Shown here one piece after another: positions 1 through 7,913 of a stretch of 64,000 nt of DNA. The notes beneath the pieces were generated by a model, which saw only the letters and a program-made list of their open reading frames with translations, searched no databases and was not told the DNA's origin. The stretch's first letter is position 1. Each line of letters starts with the position of its first letter. The stretch spans positions 33,489 through 97,488 of the forward strand of contig NZ_KB890623.1 in the NCBI RefSeq assembly GCF_000373145.1, in the 5' to 3' direction. The stretch comes from Thermus oshimai DSM 12092. Lineage in GTDB: Bacteria > Deinococcota > Deinococci > Deinococcales > Thermaceae. A program made the position numbers and the translations under genes.

Positions 1-456
1 GCGCCTCCGGTAGCGGGCCTCCTTGTCCTTGAGGCCGTGCCACTTGTCCGGCAGGGGGTGGAGGCTTTTCACCAGGGGGGTCCAGGAGAGGACCTTCACC
101 GTGACCTCCCCGGTCTTGGTGGTGAAGACCGTGCCCTTCACCCCCAGGAGGTCCCCCACGTCCAGCTTTTTCAGGAGCTCGTACTGGGGGGTGGTGTCCT
201 TGGCGAAGTAGAGCTGGATGCGGCCGGACTCGTCCTGGAGGTGGGCGAAGGTGACCTTGCCCATCCGCCTCAGGGCCAGGATGCGCCCGGCCAGGGCCAC
301 CTCCTCCGGCCACTCCGTTCCCGGGGGGGCGCCCTTTTTGTCCTCTAGGATCTCCAGGGCCGCGTGGGTCTTGGGGAAGCGGTAGGGGTAGGGCTCAAAG
401 CCCGCCTCCACCAGGGCCTCGAGGTTGAGAAGGCGCTGGCGCGTCTGCTCGTTCAT
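1..456 (-). CDS. lysS: Lysine--tRNA ligase, N-terminal part (cut by window edge)
   Basis: Class II lysyl-tRNA synthetase charges tRNA-Lys with lysine. Only the first 152 or so residues lie here; the reading frame runs off the left edge, so this is a window truncation and not a broken gene. The visible part is the OB-fold anticodon-binding domain, with the family-typical stretches [15 protein letters not shown] and [13 protein letters not shown]. The ATG at 456 overlaps the TGA of gfh1 (ATGA), so translation is probably coupled and both genes share the promoter at about 994-1022. Confidence 0.93.
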   Translation of the reverse strand, partial: MNEQTRQRLLNLEALVEAGFEPYPYRFPKTHAALEILEDKKGAPPGTEWPEEVALAGRILALRRMGKVTFAHLQDESGRIQLYFAKDTTPQYELLKKLDVGDLLGVKGTVFTTKTGEVTVKVLSWTPLVKSLHPLPDKWHGLKDKEARYRRR

Positions 457-923
457 GCGCGGATGTCCACCACCCTGAACTCCCGCTTGCCCTTGGGGGT
501 TTCCAGGGTGAGCACGTCCCCCACCCGGTGGCCCAGGAGGGCCCGGCCCATGGGGGAGGCGTCGGAGATCTTCATGGGGGTTTCCAGGACGTTGGCCTCC
601 GCGGGGGAGACCACCTGCACCTCCAGCCTTTCCCCGCTCAAGGGGTCTTCCAGGACCACCACCGAGCCCAGGCCGATGGTCTCCCCGCCCACCCCCTCCA
701 GGATGACCGCCCGGGAGAGGATGTCCTCGAGGCTGTCAATGCGGGCCTCAATGCGGGCCTTTTCCTGCTTGGCCGCCTCCAGCCCCGAGTCGTCGTAGTC
801 GTCGGAGGATTCCATGAGCTCCTGCAGGATGCGGGTGGCCTCCTGGAGCCGTTCCCTTTCCTGCAGAAGCTGCTGCATGAGCCGCTCGTAACCGGCCTTG
901 GTGAGCTTCACCTCGCGCGCCAT
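453..923 (-). CDS. gfh1: Gfh1, Gre-factor homologue that inhibits RNA polymerase
   Basis: Protein of 156 aa with the GreA/GreB layout: an N-terminal antiparallel coiled coil (about residues 1-75) and a C-terminal FKBP-like domain. The coiled-coil tip reads [12 protein letters not shown]. This acidic cluster is the hallmark of Thermus Gfh1, which binds the secondary channel and inhibits transcription and GreA instead of promoting transcript cleavage. The sequence closely matches my recollection of T. thermophilus Gfh1. Automated pipelines would probably label it GreA. It lies directly upstream of lysS with a 4-nt overlap. Confidence 0.9.
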   Translation of the reverse strand: MAREVKLTKAGYERLMQQLLQERERLQEATRILQELMESSDDYDDSGLEAAKQEKARIEARIDSLEDILSRAVILEGVGGETIGLGSVVVLEDPLSGERLEVQVVSPAEANVLETPMKISDASPMGRALLGHRVGDVLTLETPKGKREFRVVDIRA

Positions 924-986
924 AGTGCACCTCGTAAGTCATGGAGGCCGGCTTCAGCCGACCCCCGCGGCCCAAAGGCCCAGTTC

Positions 987-1346
987 TCAGGTGAGTATAC
1001 CCCGAAGGAGGATTTCCCTCAAACGTTCAGGCCGGGCGTGCTCCGCGCAGGACGGGGTGTCCTGGCAGAGGATGAGGTAGCGCACGTGCTCCCATCGCCC
1101 CCCCACCGGGTGGCGGAAGAAGGCCAGGGCGCTTCCCGAGAGGTGGCGGCGGCAGGCCTCGCACACCTGGGGGGCGGAAGGGGTGCCCAAGGGCTCCAGG
1201 GTGAGGTGGAGCTCGGGAGGGCCTTTCTCCAGGATGTGCACCCGCCCCTCCCCGTCCCGGTAATAAAGAATCTCCCCTAAGGGGAGAAGCTCGGGGGATG
1301 TGCCCGGGAAGAGCTCAAGGATGAGCTCCCGTTCCTCGTAGTCCAT
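987..1346 (-). CDS. Conserved hypothetical protein with Cys/His cluster
   Basis: Protein of 119 aa that I do not recognise with certainty. The C-terminal half contains CEACRRHL followed by LCQDTPSCAEH, so a C-x2-C ... C-x5-C-x2-H arrangement could bind zinc in a treble-clef-like fold. A distant resemblance to the C-terminal zinc domain of FusB-type EF-G-binding proteins is possible but unproven. The ATG at 1346 follows the dgkA stop by 4 nt, so it is probably co-transcribed with ybeY-dgkA. Confidence 0.7.
   Translation of the reverse strand: MDYEERELILELFPGTSPELLPLGEILYYRDGEGRVHILEKGPPELHLTLEPLGTPSAPQVCEACRRHLSGSALAFFRHPVGGRWEHVRYLILCQDTPSCAEHARPERLREILLRGILT
994..1022 (-). promoter_or_regulatory. 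Probable promoter of gfh1-lysS
   Basis: On the minus strand TTGAGG (1022-1017) is separated by 17 nt from TATACT (999-994). Transcription would begin near 987 and leave a leader of about 65 nt before the gfh1 ATG. The element lies inside the 3' end of the upstream hypothetical gene. Sequence inspection only. Confidence 0.6.
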
Positions 1347-1350
1347 GCCC

Positions 1351-1695
1351 CTAGCTTAGCCCAAGCCGCCGGAGGAGGGGGGGGAGGAAGAGGTAGAGCC
1401 CCCCAAGGAGGGCGAAGAGGCTCGCCAGGAGCACCGCGGCCGCGGCCGCGTCCTTGGCCGCCTTGGCCAGGGGGTGGTAGACGGGGCTCGTGAGGTCCAC
1501 AAGGGCCTCCAGGGCGGTGTTCATGAGCTCCAGGGAGAGCACCAGGGCGCTGAAGAGGAGGATGGGGAGGGGGTCCACCCCGAGCCAGAGGGCGAGGAGG
1601 AGGGCGAGAAGGCCCAGGTAGGCCTCGAGGCGGAAGTTCCGCTGCACCCGCCAGGCGTAGCGGAGCCCCTCCAGGGCGTAGCCGAAGGAGCGCAG
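1351..1695 (-). CDS. dgkA: Diacylglycerol/undecaprenol kinase, DgkA family
   Basis: Small integral membrane lipid kinase of about 114 aa, usual size for the family, with three hydrophobic helices. The diagnostic motif ELMNTALEALVDL is present. In Gram-positives this enzyme recycles undecaprenol, and it commonly sits next to ybeY as here. No ATG, GTG or good TTG lies near the expected N-terminus. The start given is a CTG at 1695 preceded by AAAGGGGG, close behind the ybeY stop (1704-1706). An in-frame TTG farther upstream inside ybeY is the alternative, so the start is uncertain while the family call is firm. Confidence 0.82.
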   Translation of the reverse strand: MRSFGYALEGLRYAWRVQRNFRLEAYLGLLALLLALWLGVDPLPILLFSALVLSLELMNTALEALVDLTSPVYHPLAKAAKDAAAAAVLLASLFALLGGLYLFLPPLLRRLGLS

Positions 1696-1703
1696 GACCC
1701 CCT

Positions 1704-2123
1704 TTAGAGGTCTAGGATCCTCTCTTGGACGCGGTGGAACCCGGCCCAATCCTCCTCCTTCTGGTGGTCGTGGCCGAGGAGGTGCCACAGGCCGTGGGCC
1801 GCGAGCACCAGGACCTCCTCCTCGAGGCTCGCCCCCCGGGCCTCGGCCTGCCTTTTGGCGGTGTCCAGGCTGATCCAGATGTCCCCGAGGTGGGGGGGGA
1901 TGAAGGGGTCCCCGGGCTCGTAGTGGGGGAAGGAGAGGACGTCCGTGGCCTCGTCCTCCCCCCACCACGCCCGCTTCAGGGCCCTTAAGCGCCGGTCCCC
2001 GGAGAGGACCACCGTCACCCCCTTGTCCCCCACCCCGAGCTCCTCCATGAGCCTTCCCAGGGCCCGCCTAAGCCTCGGGCGCAGGCCCCTAGGGGGCTTC
2101 TTGTTGGCCACCACCGTCACCAT
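1704..2123 (-). CDS. ybeY: Endoribonuclease YbeY (rRNA maturation)
   Basis: Single-strand-specific zinc endoribonuclease acting in 16S rRNA 3' maturation and ribosome quality control. The 139-aa length is normal. The zinc motif HGLWHLLGHDH (residues 110-120) supplies the three histidines H110, H114 and H120. The conserved ATDVLSFP is at residues 59-66. A possible -10 element (TATACT, 2143-2138) lies just upstream, inside the end of the glycosyltransferase gene. Confidence 0.93.
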   Translation of the reverse strand: MVTVVANKKPPRGLRPRLRRALGRLMEELGVGDKGVTVVLSGDRRLRALKRAWWGEDEATDVLSFPHYEPGDPFIPPHLGDIWISLDTAKRQAEARGASLEEEVLVLAAHGLWHLLGHDHQKEEDWAGFHRVQERILDL

Positions 2124-2135
2124 AAGGCCCCGGGG

Positions 2136-3164
2136 TCAGTATACCGGCCGCCCCTTCCAGCGCCGGCCCGGAAGGAGGGCCTTCAGGTAGATGGGAAGGA
2201 GAAGAAGGGGCAGAAGGGGGGTGAGGAGGGCGGGCCAGAGGGGCCCCTTTAGGGCCCTTTGCACCAGGAGCCGCTCCAGCACCCCCAAGGCCCCGAGCTC
2301 GGGCCGGCCGAGGAGCCAGGGGAGGGTGTAGAGGGCCAGGTGGTAGAAGGCCGAGCCCAGGAGGACCAGGGGGTTTTTCAGGTGGATGGGGAGGAAGTTC
2401 TTGGCGAAGCCCTCCACCGCCTCCCGGTAGTTCCGGTACATGCGGGTGGAGAAGAGCCCCACCCCCAGGAAAAGCCCGTACGCCCCTACCCGCCGGGCCA
2501 GGGCCACGTCCTCCAGGACCTCGCCCCGCACCGCCTTGTGCCCCCCGAAGCGGAAGTAGGCCTCCCGCCGGAAGGCCAGGACCTGGCCGTTGGCCACCCT
2601 CAGGGCCTCCAGAAAGGGGTGGGGGAGGGTGGAGAGGAGGCTTCCCATGACGAAGGCCACCACCCCGCCCCCCAAGGGGTCCATGGGCTCCTGCCGGGGG
2701 AGGGCGGAAAGGGCCTCCCGCCCCTCCAAGGCCTCCAAAAGCCCCCCCAAGGCCCCCTCCTCCCAGAAGACGTCCGCGTCGGTGAAGACCAGGACCTCCC
2801 CCCGGGCCGCCTGGGCCAGCTGGAAGCAGGCCCAGTTCTTCCCCGTCCAGCCCGGAGGGGGCGGGGCGCCCCGGAGGAGGCGGAAGCCGGGGTGCCCCCT
2901 TCCTAGGGCCTCGGCCACCGCCCCGGTGCCGTCCTCCGAGAGGTCGTCCAGTACCAGCACCTCCAGGGCGTTTTGGCGGAGGAGGCGGGGGAGGGTGCGC
3001 CTTAGGTTTTCCGCCTCGTTCCGCGCCGGGACGAGGAGGGAGGCGGTGGGGGAGGGGGGCGTGGGGCGGGGCCTTAGGGCGGGGAAGCGGAGGAGGTTGT
3101 AGAAAAGGCTCAGGAACCGTAGGAGGAGGAAGAGGAAGACCCCGAAGAAGAAGTCCCCGGTCAC
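2136..3164 (-). CDS. Membrane glycosyltransferase family 2, probable carotenoid (zeaxanthin) glucosyltransferase
   Basis: Protein of 342 aa with an N-terminal membrane helix, a GT-A domain (LLVPARNEAENL at 43-54, LDDLSEDGT, and a D-A-D metal/UDP-sugar motif at 129-131) and several C-terminal membrane helices. This layout resembles staphyloxanthin CrtQ and chlorobial CruC. The GTG start overlaps the acyltransferase stop (GTGA). Known biology: Thermus makes thermozeaxanthins, which are acylated zeaxanthin glucosides. Position as the last gene of the crtB-CYP175A1-cyclase operon suggests that this enzyme adds the glucose. The substrate is inferred. Confidence 0.8.
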   Translation of the reverse strand: MTGDFFFGVFLFLLLRFLSLFYNLLRFPALRPRPTPPSPTASLLVPARNEAENLRRTLPRLLRQNALEVLVLDDLSEDGTGAVAEALGRGHPGFRLLRGAPPPPGWTGKNWACFQLAQAARGEVLVFTDADVFWEEGALGGLLEALEGREALSALPRQEPMDPLGGGVVAFVMGSLLSTLPHPFLEALRVANGQVLAFRREAYFRFGGHKAVRGEVLEDVALARRVGAYGLFLGVGLFSTRMYRNYREAVEGFAKNFLPIHLKNPLVLLGSAFYHLALYTLPWLLGRPELGALGVLERLLVQRALKGPLWPALLTPLLPLLLLPIYLKALLPGRRWKGRPVY

Positions 3165-3808
3165 CTTAGGGCCTCCACCAGGGGCCTGATCCGCTCCTCC
3201 AGGCTCCGCCTGCCCCTAAGGATCTCCCGGAAGCCCTCGGGGAGGGCGCGGGGGTGGGTCTTGGCGAGAAGGGCGTCCAGCTCCCGGAGGAGGCCCCCCA
3301 GGGCGCGCTCCAGGTCCCCTTCCGGGGGCAGGGGGTCCCCCACCCAGAGGAAGGCCTCGGGGTGCTCAAAGCCCCGGAGGACCACCCTCGAGGCCACCGG
3401 CAGGAGGGGCACCCCCGCTTTCCTCGCCAGGTAGGCCGCCCCCCCCTTCAGGGGGCCCAGGGGGCCGGGAAACCGCATCTCCCCTTCCGGGAAGAGGGCC
3501 ACCCACCCGCCCCCTTTGAGCCGCCTCAGGGCCTCCCGCACCCTCCCCGCCTCCAGGGCCCCCCCGAGGCGGAGCACGGGGAAGGCCTTCAGGTTCTCCT
3601 CCGCCACCAGGAGGGTGAAGGGGGCCCCCTTCCGCCTCGCCAGGTGCCAGAGGAGGTGGCCGTCAAAGAAGCTGTGGTGGTTCATGGCCACCACCAAGGG
3701 CCCCTCCGGCACCTCCCCCCGCAGGTAGACCCCCCGGAGGCTTCCCTTTAGGCTCAGGAGGAGGAACCCCTCCACGAAGAGGCGCAAAAGCCTTTCCCAG
3801 GGCCTCAC
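3161..3808 (-). CDS. PlsC-like acyltransferase, probable carotenoid-glucoside acyltransferase
   Basis: Protein of 215 aa of the lysophospholipid acyltransferase family. It has the catalytic NHHSFFD (43-49, H-x4-D) and the acyl-acceptor-binding FPEGEMR (106-112). The GTG at 3808 overlaps the lycopene cyclase stop, and the TGA overlaps the glycosyltransferase GTG, so all three are translationally coupled. Given the operon, I infer that it esterifies the glucose of zeaxanthin glucoside with a fatty acid, like CrtO/CruD in other bacteria. A role in ordinary phosphatidic acid synthesis cannot be excluded. Confidence 0.8.
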   Translation of the reverse strand: MRPWERLLRLFVEGFLLLSLKGSLRGVYLRGEVPEGPLVVAMNHHSFFDGHLLWHLARRKGAPFTLLVAEENLKAFPVLRLGGALEAGRVREALRRLKGGGWVALFPEGEMRFPGPLGPLKGGAAYLARKAGVPLLPVASRVVLRGFEHPEAFLWVGDPLPPEGDLERALGGLLRELDALLAKTHPRALPEGFREILRGRRSLEERIRPLVEALR

Positions 3809-4506
3809 CGAAGCCTCCTTAAGGCCTCGGGGTGCCAGGCCAGGAGAAGCCCCCCCACCACCGCCAGGTTGGTAAAGAGGAAGAAGACCATCTCCTCCAG
3901 GGGAAGCCCCGCCACCTCGAGGCCCAGGGTGTATTCCTCGGCGATCCACCAGATCCCCTCCCGACGGATGGCCCAGAAGTCCGCGGCCCAGAGGTACAGG
4001 GTGGGGACGGAAACCCCCAGGAAAAAGGCCCGCCGCCAGGCCCAAAGGAGATCCCCCCCATAGGCCCACTGCAGGAGGAAGACCGGGGCGAAGTAGGCGA
4101 GGATAAGCCCGAGGTAGAGGTACCGCCCCTCGAGGGCCACGAGGAGCACCCCCAGGGCGGCCACCAAAAGCCACGCCCCGCCCCCCACCACCCGCGCGAG
4201 GCCCTTACCCCCCTCCGGGGGCCTCCCCGCCACCTTGAGGAGGAAGGCCCCGGTGAGGAGGGGCTGGAGGAGGAAGAAGAGGTACTCCTCCAGGGGGACG
4301 TACCCGATGCGGAAGAGGACCCGCCCCTCCGGGTAGCCCCAGACCCCCTTCCAGACCAGGTAGTTGTCCCAGGGGGTGGTGTAGAGGAGGGCGATGAGGG
4401 GCATGAGGAGGTAGGCCCAGAGCCTGGGGGGCCTAGGCCGGGCCAGAAGGAGGAGGAGGAGAAGGGGGGGCAGGATGAAGACGAGGTGGAACCCCAGGTA
4501 GGTCAT
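3805..4506 (-). CDS. Lycopene beta-cyclase, fused CrtYc-CrtYd (CarR) type
   Basis: Integral membrane protein of 233 aa with two homologous halves. Each half carries the cyclase signature (PLEEYLFFLLQP and PLEEMVFFLFTN), and the first also has PWDNYLV. This is the single-chain fusion of the actinobacterial CrtYc/CrtYd pair, related to fungal CarRA/CarRP. It converts lycopene to beta-carotene, the substrate of the upstream CYP175A1. The ATG overlaps the P450 stop (ATGA). Confidence 0.9.
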   Translation of the reverse strand: MTYLGFHLVFILPPLLLLLLLARPRPPRLWAYLLMPLIALLYTTPWDNYLVWKGVWGYPEGRVLFRIGYVPLEEYLFFLLQPLLTGAFLLKVAGRPPEGGKGLARVVGGGAWLLVAALGVLLVALEGRYLYLGLILAYFAPVFLLQWAYGGDLLWAWRRAFFLGVSVPTLYLWAADFWAIRREGIWWIAEEYTLGLEVAGLPLEEMVFFLFTNLAVVGGLLLAWHPEALRRLR

Positions 4507-5666
4507 GCCTCCTCCAGCTTGGCCCAAAGCCCCCCCTCGGGCCTTAAGGTGACCCCCGCGTGGACCTTGGGCTTGGGGAGAGGGCCCAGCCGGAAGCGGC
4601 GGAAGAAGGCCTGGAGGGCGATGGGGCCTTCCAGGAGGGCGAAGTCCCGCCCCAGGCAGAGCCGCTTGCCGAAGCCGAAGGGGAAGTAGCGCCCGCTTGG
4701 GGTATTCCTTTCCTCCAGGAAGCGCTCCGGCAGGAAGGCTTCCCCTTGGGGGAAGTAGAGCCGGTGGGTCACGTAGGGGGAGAGGACGGCGGTGGTCCCC
4801 CTGGGCAGGACCTCCCCGGGAAGCTCCAGGGGGTCTTCCACCTTCCGGGTGAGGACCCAGGCGGGGGGGAAGAGCCTCAGGGCCTCCTGGAAGGCGGAAA
4901 GGGCGAAGGCGAAGTCCTCCGCGGCCCTTTCCTGCCAGGCCCGGTTCCCCGAGAGGAGGTAGAGGCTCCAGGTGAGGGCGCTGGCCGTGGTCTCGTGCCC
5001 CGCCACCAGAAGGGTCTTGGCCTCGGAAAGGGCCCGTTCCCGGGGGAGGCCCGTGAGGGGCGGGTGGGCGATGAGGGCCTCGGCCTCCCGCTCCAGGGCC
5101 CGTTTTTTCTCCCGGAAGGCGCTCTCCCGCAGGAGGTTCAGGCGGCTTAGGGGGTGTTGCATCCGTTCTATGATGCGCTCCAGGGCCTGTAGGGCGAGCT
5201 CCGCGATCCCTTCGGGCAAGGGTTTTCCCCAAAGGGCCCGCCCCAGGAAGCGCAAGGAAAGGTGGAGCATCTCCCGGTCCAGGTCCCGCCTTTCTCCCGG
5301 CCTCCAGGGGGCGAAGAAGGCCTCCGCCTCCTCCTCCCAAAGGGCCCGGTAAAGGGCCACGCTCCTCGGGAGAAAGGGGTCTTTCAGGGCCTTCCTGGCC
5401 TCCTTCCAGCCCTCCCCCTGGTCCGTAAGCAGGCCCCGGCCCGTGAGGCGGGAGAGCTCCCGGTACTGGAAGGTGGCCTTGCTCTCCGCGCCGAGGAGCA
5501 CCGCCTCCACCCCCTCGGGGTCAAAGACCAGGTGCAGGGGAAAGCCGGGGAGGGAAATGCGCAGGCGGGGGTGGGCCTTCCCCCAGGCCAGGAGGGCCTC
5601 CAGGGGCTCGTCCCGGAGGCGCTTTAGGTCGGGGAGTGCCCCTTTCAGGTCCAGGGTAGCGGTCAT
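4503..5666 (-). CDS. cyp175A1: Cytochrome P450 CYP175A1-type beta-carotene 3-hydroxylase
   Basis: Protein of 387 aa; the thermostable T. thermophilus CYP175A1 is about the same size. It has the I-helix oxygen-activation motif AGHETTAS (222-229), the K-helix EALR (261-264), and the heme loop FPFGFGKRLCLG with axial Cys337. It hydroxylates both rings of beta-carotene to give zeaxanthin. It follows the photolyase gene by 15 nt and overlaps the cyclase gene, forming one operon with crtB. Confidence 0.92.
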   Translation of the reverse strand: MTATLDLKGALPDLKRLRDEPLEALLAWGKAHPRLRISLPGFPLHLVFDPEGVEAVLLGAESKATFQYRELSRLTGRGLLTDQGEGWKEARKALKDPFLPRSVALYRALWEEEAEAFFAPWRPGERRDLDREMLHLSLRFLGRALWGKPLPEGIAELALQALERIIERMQHPLSRLNLLRESAFREKKRALEREAEALIAHPPLTGLPRERALSEAKTLLVAGHETTASALTWSLYLLSGNRAWQERAAEDFAFALSAFQEALRLFPPAWVLTRKVEDPLELPGEVLPRGTTAVLSPYVTHRLYFPQGEAFLPERFLEERNTPSGRYFPFGFGKRLCLGRDFALLEGPIALQAFFRRFRLGPLPKPKVHAGVTLRPEGGLWAKLEEA

Positions 5667-5681
5667 GGTTCCAGCCTACCT

Positions 5682-6932
5682 TTAGAGGGCCCCTGCCAGG
5701 GCCAAGTAGCGCCTTCGGGCCTCCTTAAGGTCCACCACGGGGTCTTTTGGCTCATAGGAGGGGTACTCGGGGGCGAAGCGCCGGAGCCAGGCCCCTTCGG
5801 GGTCGTGCCGGCGGCCCTGCTCCACCAGGTTGAAGACCCGGAAGTAGGGGGCAGCGTCCACCCCCAGGCCCCCCGCCCACTGCCAGCCCTGGAGGTTCAC
5901 CGCGGTGTCCCCGTCCAGGAGGAGGTTCTTGAAGACGCTCTCCGCCTTTTTCCAGGGCAGGAGGAGGTACTTCACCGCGAACTGGGCGGCGCACATCCGG
6001 GCCCGGTTGGAGAGGAAGCCCGTGGCCTGGAGTTCCCGCATGGCCGCGTCCACCAGGGGCACCCCGGTGCGCCCCTCGAGCCAGGCCTGGAAGAGCCCCT
6101 CGTCCTCCCGCCAGGGAAGGGCCTCAAAGCGGGGGTCCAGGGCCCTTTGGGCCATTTCGGGGAAGTGGTAGAGGAGGTGGTAGGAGAAGTCCCGCCAGAG
6201 GAGTTCGGACACCCACTTCCTAGCCCCCTCGCCCCCGCGCCGCAGGGCCTCCCAGGCGGCCAGGCGGGGGGAGAGGACCCCGAGGGCGAAGTAGGGGGAG
6301 AGCCTCGAGCCCCCCCTCCCGTCCAGCCGGTCCCGCTCCAGGGGGTAGCGGGCCAGGCCCTCTTCCAGGAAGGCCCTGAGCCGCGCCAGGGCCGCCTCCT
6401 CCCCGGGCGGGGGCAGGGGGACGTCGCTTTTCTCCTCAGGGATCTCCCCCTCCTCGGGGAAGGGGGGGAGGGCCTCGGGGGCGGGGAGGGGAGGGTCTAC
6501 CCCTTGGAAGCGGCGGCTAAAGGGGGTGTAGACCCGGTAGGGCCTTTCCAGGTCGGGGGGGATGAGGTGGGGGGCGGGGAGGAGGTGGAGGGGCACGGGC
6601 AAAGCCTCCCGCACCCGCGTGTCCCGGTGGCGCCCGTAAGGGGTGTAGCTCTTCAGGGCGTAGACCGCCTGGGCCCTCACCGCCTTGGCCGCCTCCGGCA
6701 CCCGAAGCCAGGGGGGGCCCTCCAAGACCCAGAGGGCCCCGCCCCGGGCCCGGTAGGCCGCCCTAAGGGCCCGGACGTTTTCCAAAAACCAGGCCCGCCT
6801 TCTCCTGGAGGCCCCTTCCAGGTTGTTGAGGTCCAGGACCACCAGGCCCACTATGGGGCCTTCCTTCAGGGCCTCCAGGAGGGCCGGGTGGTCGTGGAGG
6901 CGGAGGTCGCCCCGGTGCCAGACCAGGCGCAT
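5682..6932 (-). CDS. phrB: Deoxyribodipyrimidine photolyase (class I CPD)
   Basis: Protein of 416 aa that repairs UV-induced cyclobutane pyrimidine dimers with blue light. The N-terminal antenna-binding Rossmann domain begins VWHRGDLRLHDHPALLEAL. The C-terminal FAD domain includes GRTGVPLVDAAMRELQATG, LSNRARM and LLDGDTAVNLQGWQW. It sits between crtB and CYP175A1, so photoprotective pigment and DNA repair are co-expressed under the adjacent light-responsive regulators. Confidence 0.94.
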   Translation of the reverse strand: MRLVWHRGDLRLHDHPALLEALKEGPIVGLVVLDLNNLEGASRRRRAWFLENVRALRAAYRARGGALWVLEGPPWLRVPEAAKAVRAQAVYALKSYTPYGRHRDTRVREALPVPLHLLPAPHLIPPDLERPYRVYTPFSRRFQGVDPPLPAPEALPPFPEEGEIPEEKSDVPLPPPGEEAALARLRAFLEEGLARYPLERDRLDGRGGSRLSPYFALGVLSPRLAAWEALRRGGEGARKWVSELLWRDFSYHLLYHFPEMAQRALDPRFEALPWREDEGLFQAWLEGRTGVPLVDAAMRELQATGFLSNRARMCAAQFAVKYLLLPWKKAESVFKNLLLDGDTAVNLQGWQWAGGLGVDAAPYFRVFNLVEQGRRHDPEGAWLRRFAPEYPSYEPKDPVVDLKEARRRYLALAGAL

Positions 6933-6972
6933 GGGGGCAGGCTACCCCAAGAGGCCCTCCGACCCGTGTGGC

Positions 6973-7806
6973 CTAGGCCTCAGAGGTGCGGGCCAGGGCG
7001 AAGGCCTTGGGGAAGAGGCGGAGCCGCTCCCAGGGCTTCAGGTGGGCTCTTTGGGAGAGGTTGTCGTACCCCTGGAGGCGGAGCTTGTCCAGGATGCCCT
7101 GGTACTGGAGGGCGGCGAGGGCGACGGCCGCCCGCCCCACCCTTAACCCCTTAAGCCCGGAAAGCCCCTCCCGGTAAAGGGCCCGGGCCTTGGCCTCCAG
7201 GTGCTGGAGGAGGGCCCGGTACTGGGGGGTGACCCGCCCCCGGCGGAGGTCCGCAAGGTCCACCCCGAAGCGCTCGAGGAGCTCCCGGGGGAGGTAGACC
7301 CGGTCCATCCCCAGGTCCTCCCCCACGTCCCGGAGGATGTTGGTGAGCTGCATGGCCTGGCCCAGGCGGACCGCCTTCTCCTCCACCTCCTTCCCCCCGC
7401 CCGCGATGGGGGCCATCATCCGCCCCACCGTGCCCGCCACCCGGTAGCAGTAGAGGAGGAGCTCCTCTTCCGTTTCCAGCCGCACCGGGCCGAGGTCCGT
7501 GAGGAACCCCTCCCGCATGTGGGCGAAGGCCTCCAAGGGGATGGCCCAGCGCTCCAGGGCCCAGGCGAGGCCCCGCTCCCACGCCGCCCTTGGCCTTCCC
7601 CCATAGGCCCGCTCCACCCCCTTCCACCAGGCCTCGAGGGCCCTTTCCCCCCCGCCCCGGTCCACCGCGTCGTCCCCCAGGCGGCAGGCGGCGTAGACCG
7701 CCCAGGCCCCCTTGCGCTCCTCTTTGGGAAAGAGGAGGCTTCCCCAGTAAAAGGTGGCGGAGTGGACACGCACCACCCTGGCCAGGGCTTTCCAATCCGG
7801 TTCCAT
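6973..7806 (-). CDS. crtB: Phytoene synthase
   Basis: Protein of 277 aa that condenses two geranylgeranyl diphosphates to phytoene, the first committed carotenoid step. Both aspartate-rich motifs are visible: DDAVD (45-49) and DVGED (160-164) within QLTNILRDVGED. It is the first gene of the minus-strand pigment operon and is divergent from litR with a 107-bp gap. Phytoene desaturase and GGPP synthase are not in this window. In T. thermophilus this gene is activated by LdrP and indirectly light-controlled through LitR; the same wiring is likely here. Confidence 0.93.
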   Translation of the reverse strand: MEPDWKALARVVRVHSATFYWGSLLFPKEERKGAWAVYAACRLGDDAVDRGGGERALEAWWKGVERAYGGRPRAAWERGLAWALERWAIPLEAFAHMREGFLTDLGPVRLETEEELLLYCYRVAGTVGRMMAPIAGGGKEVEEKAVRLGQAMQLTNILRDVGEDLGMDRVYLPRELLERFGVDLADLRRGRVTPQYRALLQHLEAKARALYREGLSGLKGLRVGRAAVALAALQYQGILDKLRLQGYDNLSQRAHLKPWERLRLFPKAFALARTSEA

Positions 7807-7808
7807 AA

Positions 7809-7866
7809 TGAACTTAGGTTCATCTTAGCGTGCCTCCGGGACATTTGCCCCGGCTACACTTGGTAG
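7809..7866. promoter_or_regulatory. crtB promoter region with two small palindromes
   Basis: On the minus strand TAAGAT (7827-7822) is a plausible crtB -10 box without a recognisable -35, as expected for an activator-dependent promoter. The palindrome TGAACTTAGGTTCA (7809-7822) lies between it and the ATG. CTACACTTGGTAG (7854-7866) is centred about 45 bp upstream of the predicted start and could be the site of the CRP-like activator LdrP. Both site assignments are inference. Confidence 0.4.
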
Positions 7867-7867
7867 A

Positions 7868-7907
7868 TGGACATATATTTGACAAAGCTTGTACACCCTG
7901 TTACCCT
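7868..7907 (+). promoter_or_regulatory. litR promoter overlapped by CarH/LitR direct-repeat operator
   Basis: Three repeats start at 7868 (TGGACA), 7879 (TTGACA) and 7890 (TGTACA), exactly 11 bp apart on one strand. This is the direct-repeat architecture known for CarH tetramers. The middle repeat is the -35 hexamer; 17 nt further lies TACCCT (7902-7907), and the litR ATG begins 6 nt after that, implying a leaderless mRNA. Binding here would block RNA polymerase, so the gene is probably autorepressed in the dark. Confidence 0.72.
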
Positions 7908-7913
7908 AAGGCC

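Noticed and set aside
1..456. lysS as a truncated pseudogene
   Set aside because: The frame is open to the window edge; truncation is due to the window.
3805..5340. 511-codon frame covering lycopene cyclase and part of the P450 gene
   Set aside because: Only the portion from ATG 4506 has cyclase sequence; the upstream extension is an off-frame reading of CYP175A1.
7830..7913. Longer LitR start
   Set aside because: It would place coding sequence over the operator and promoter, and CarH residue numbering fits ATG 7914 exactly.
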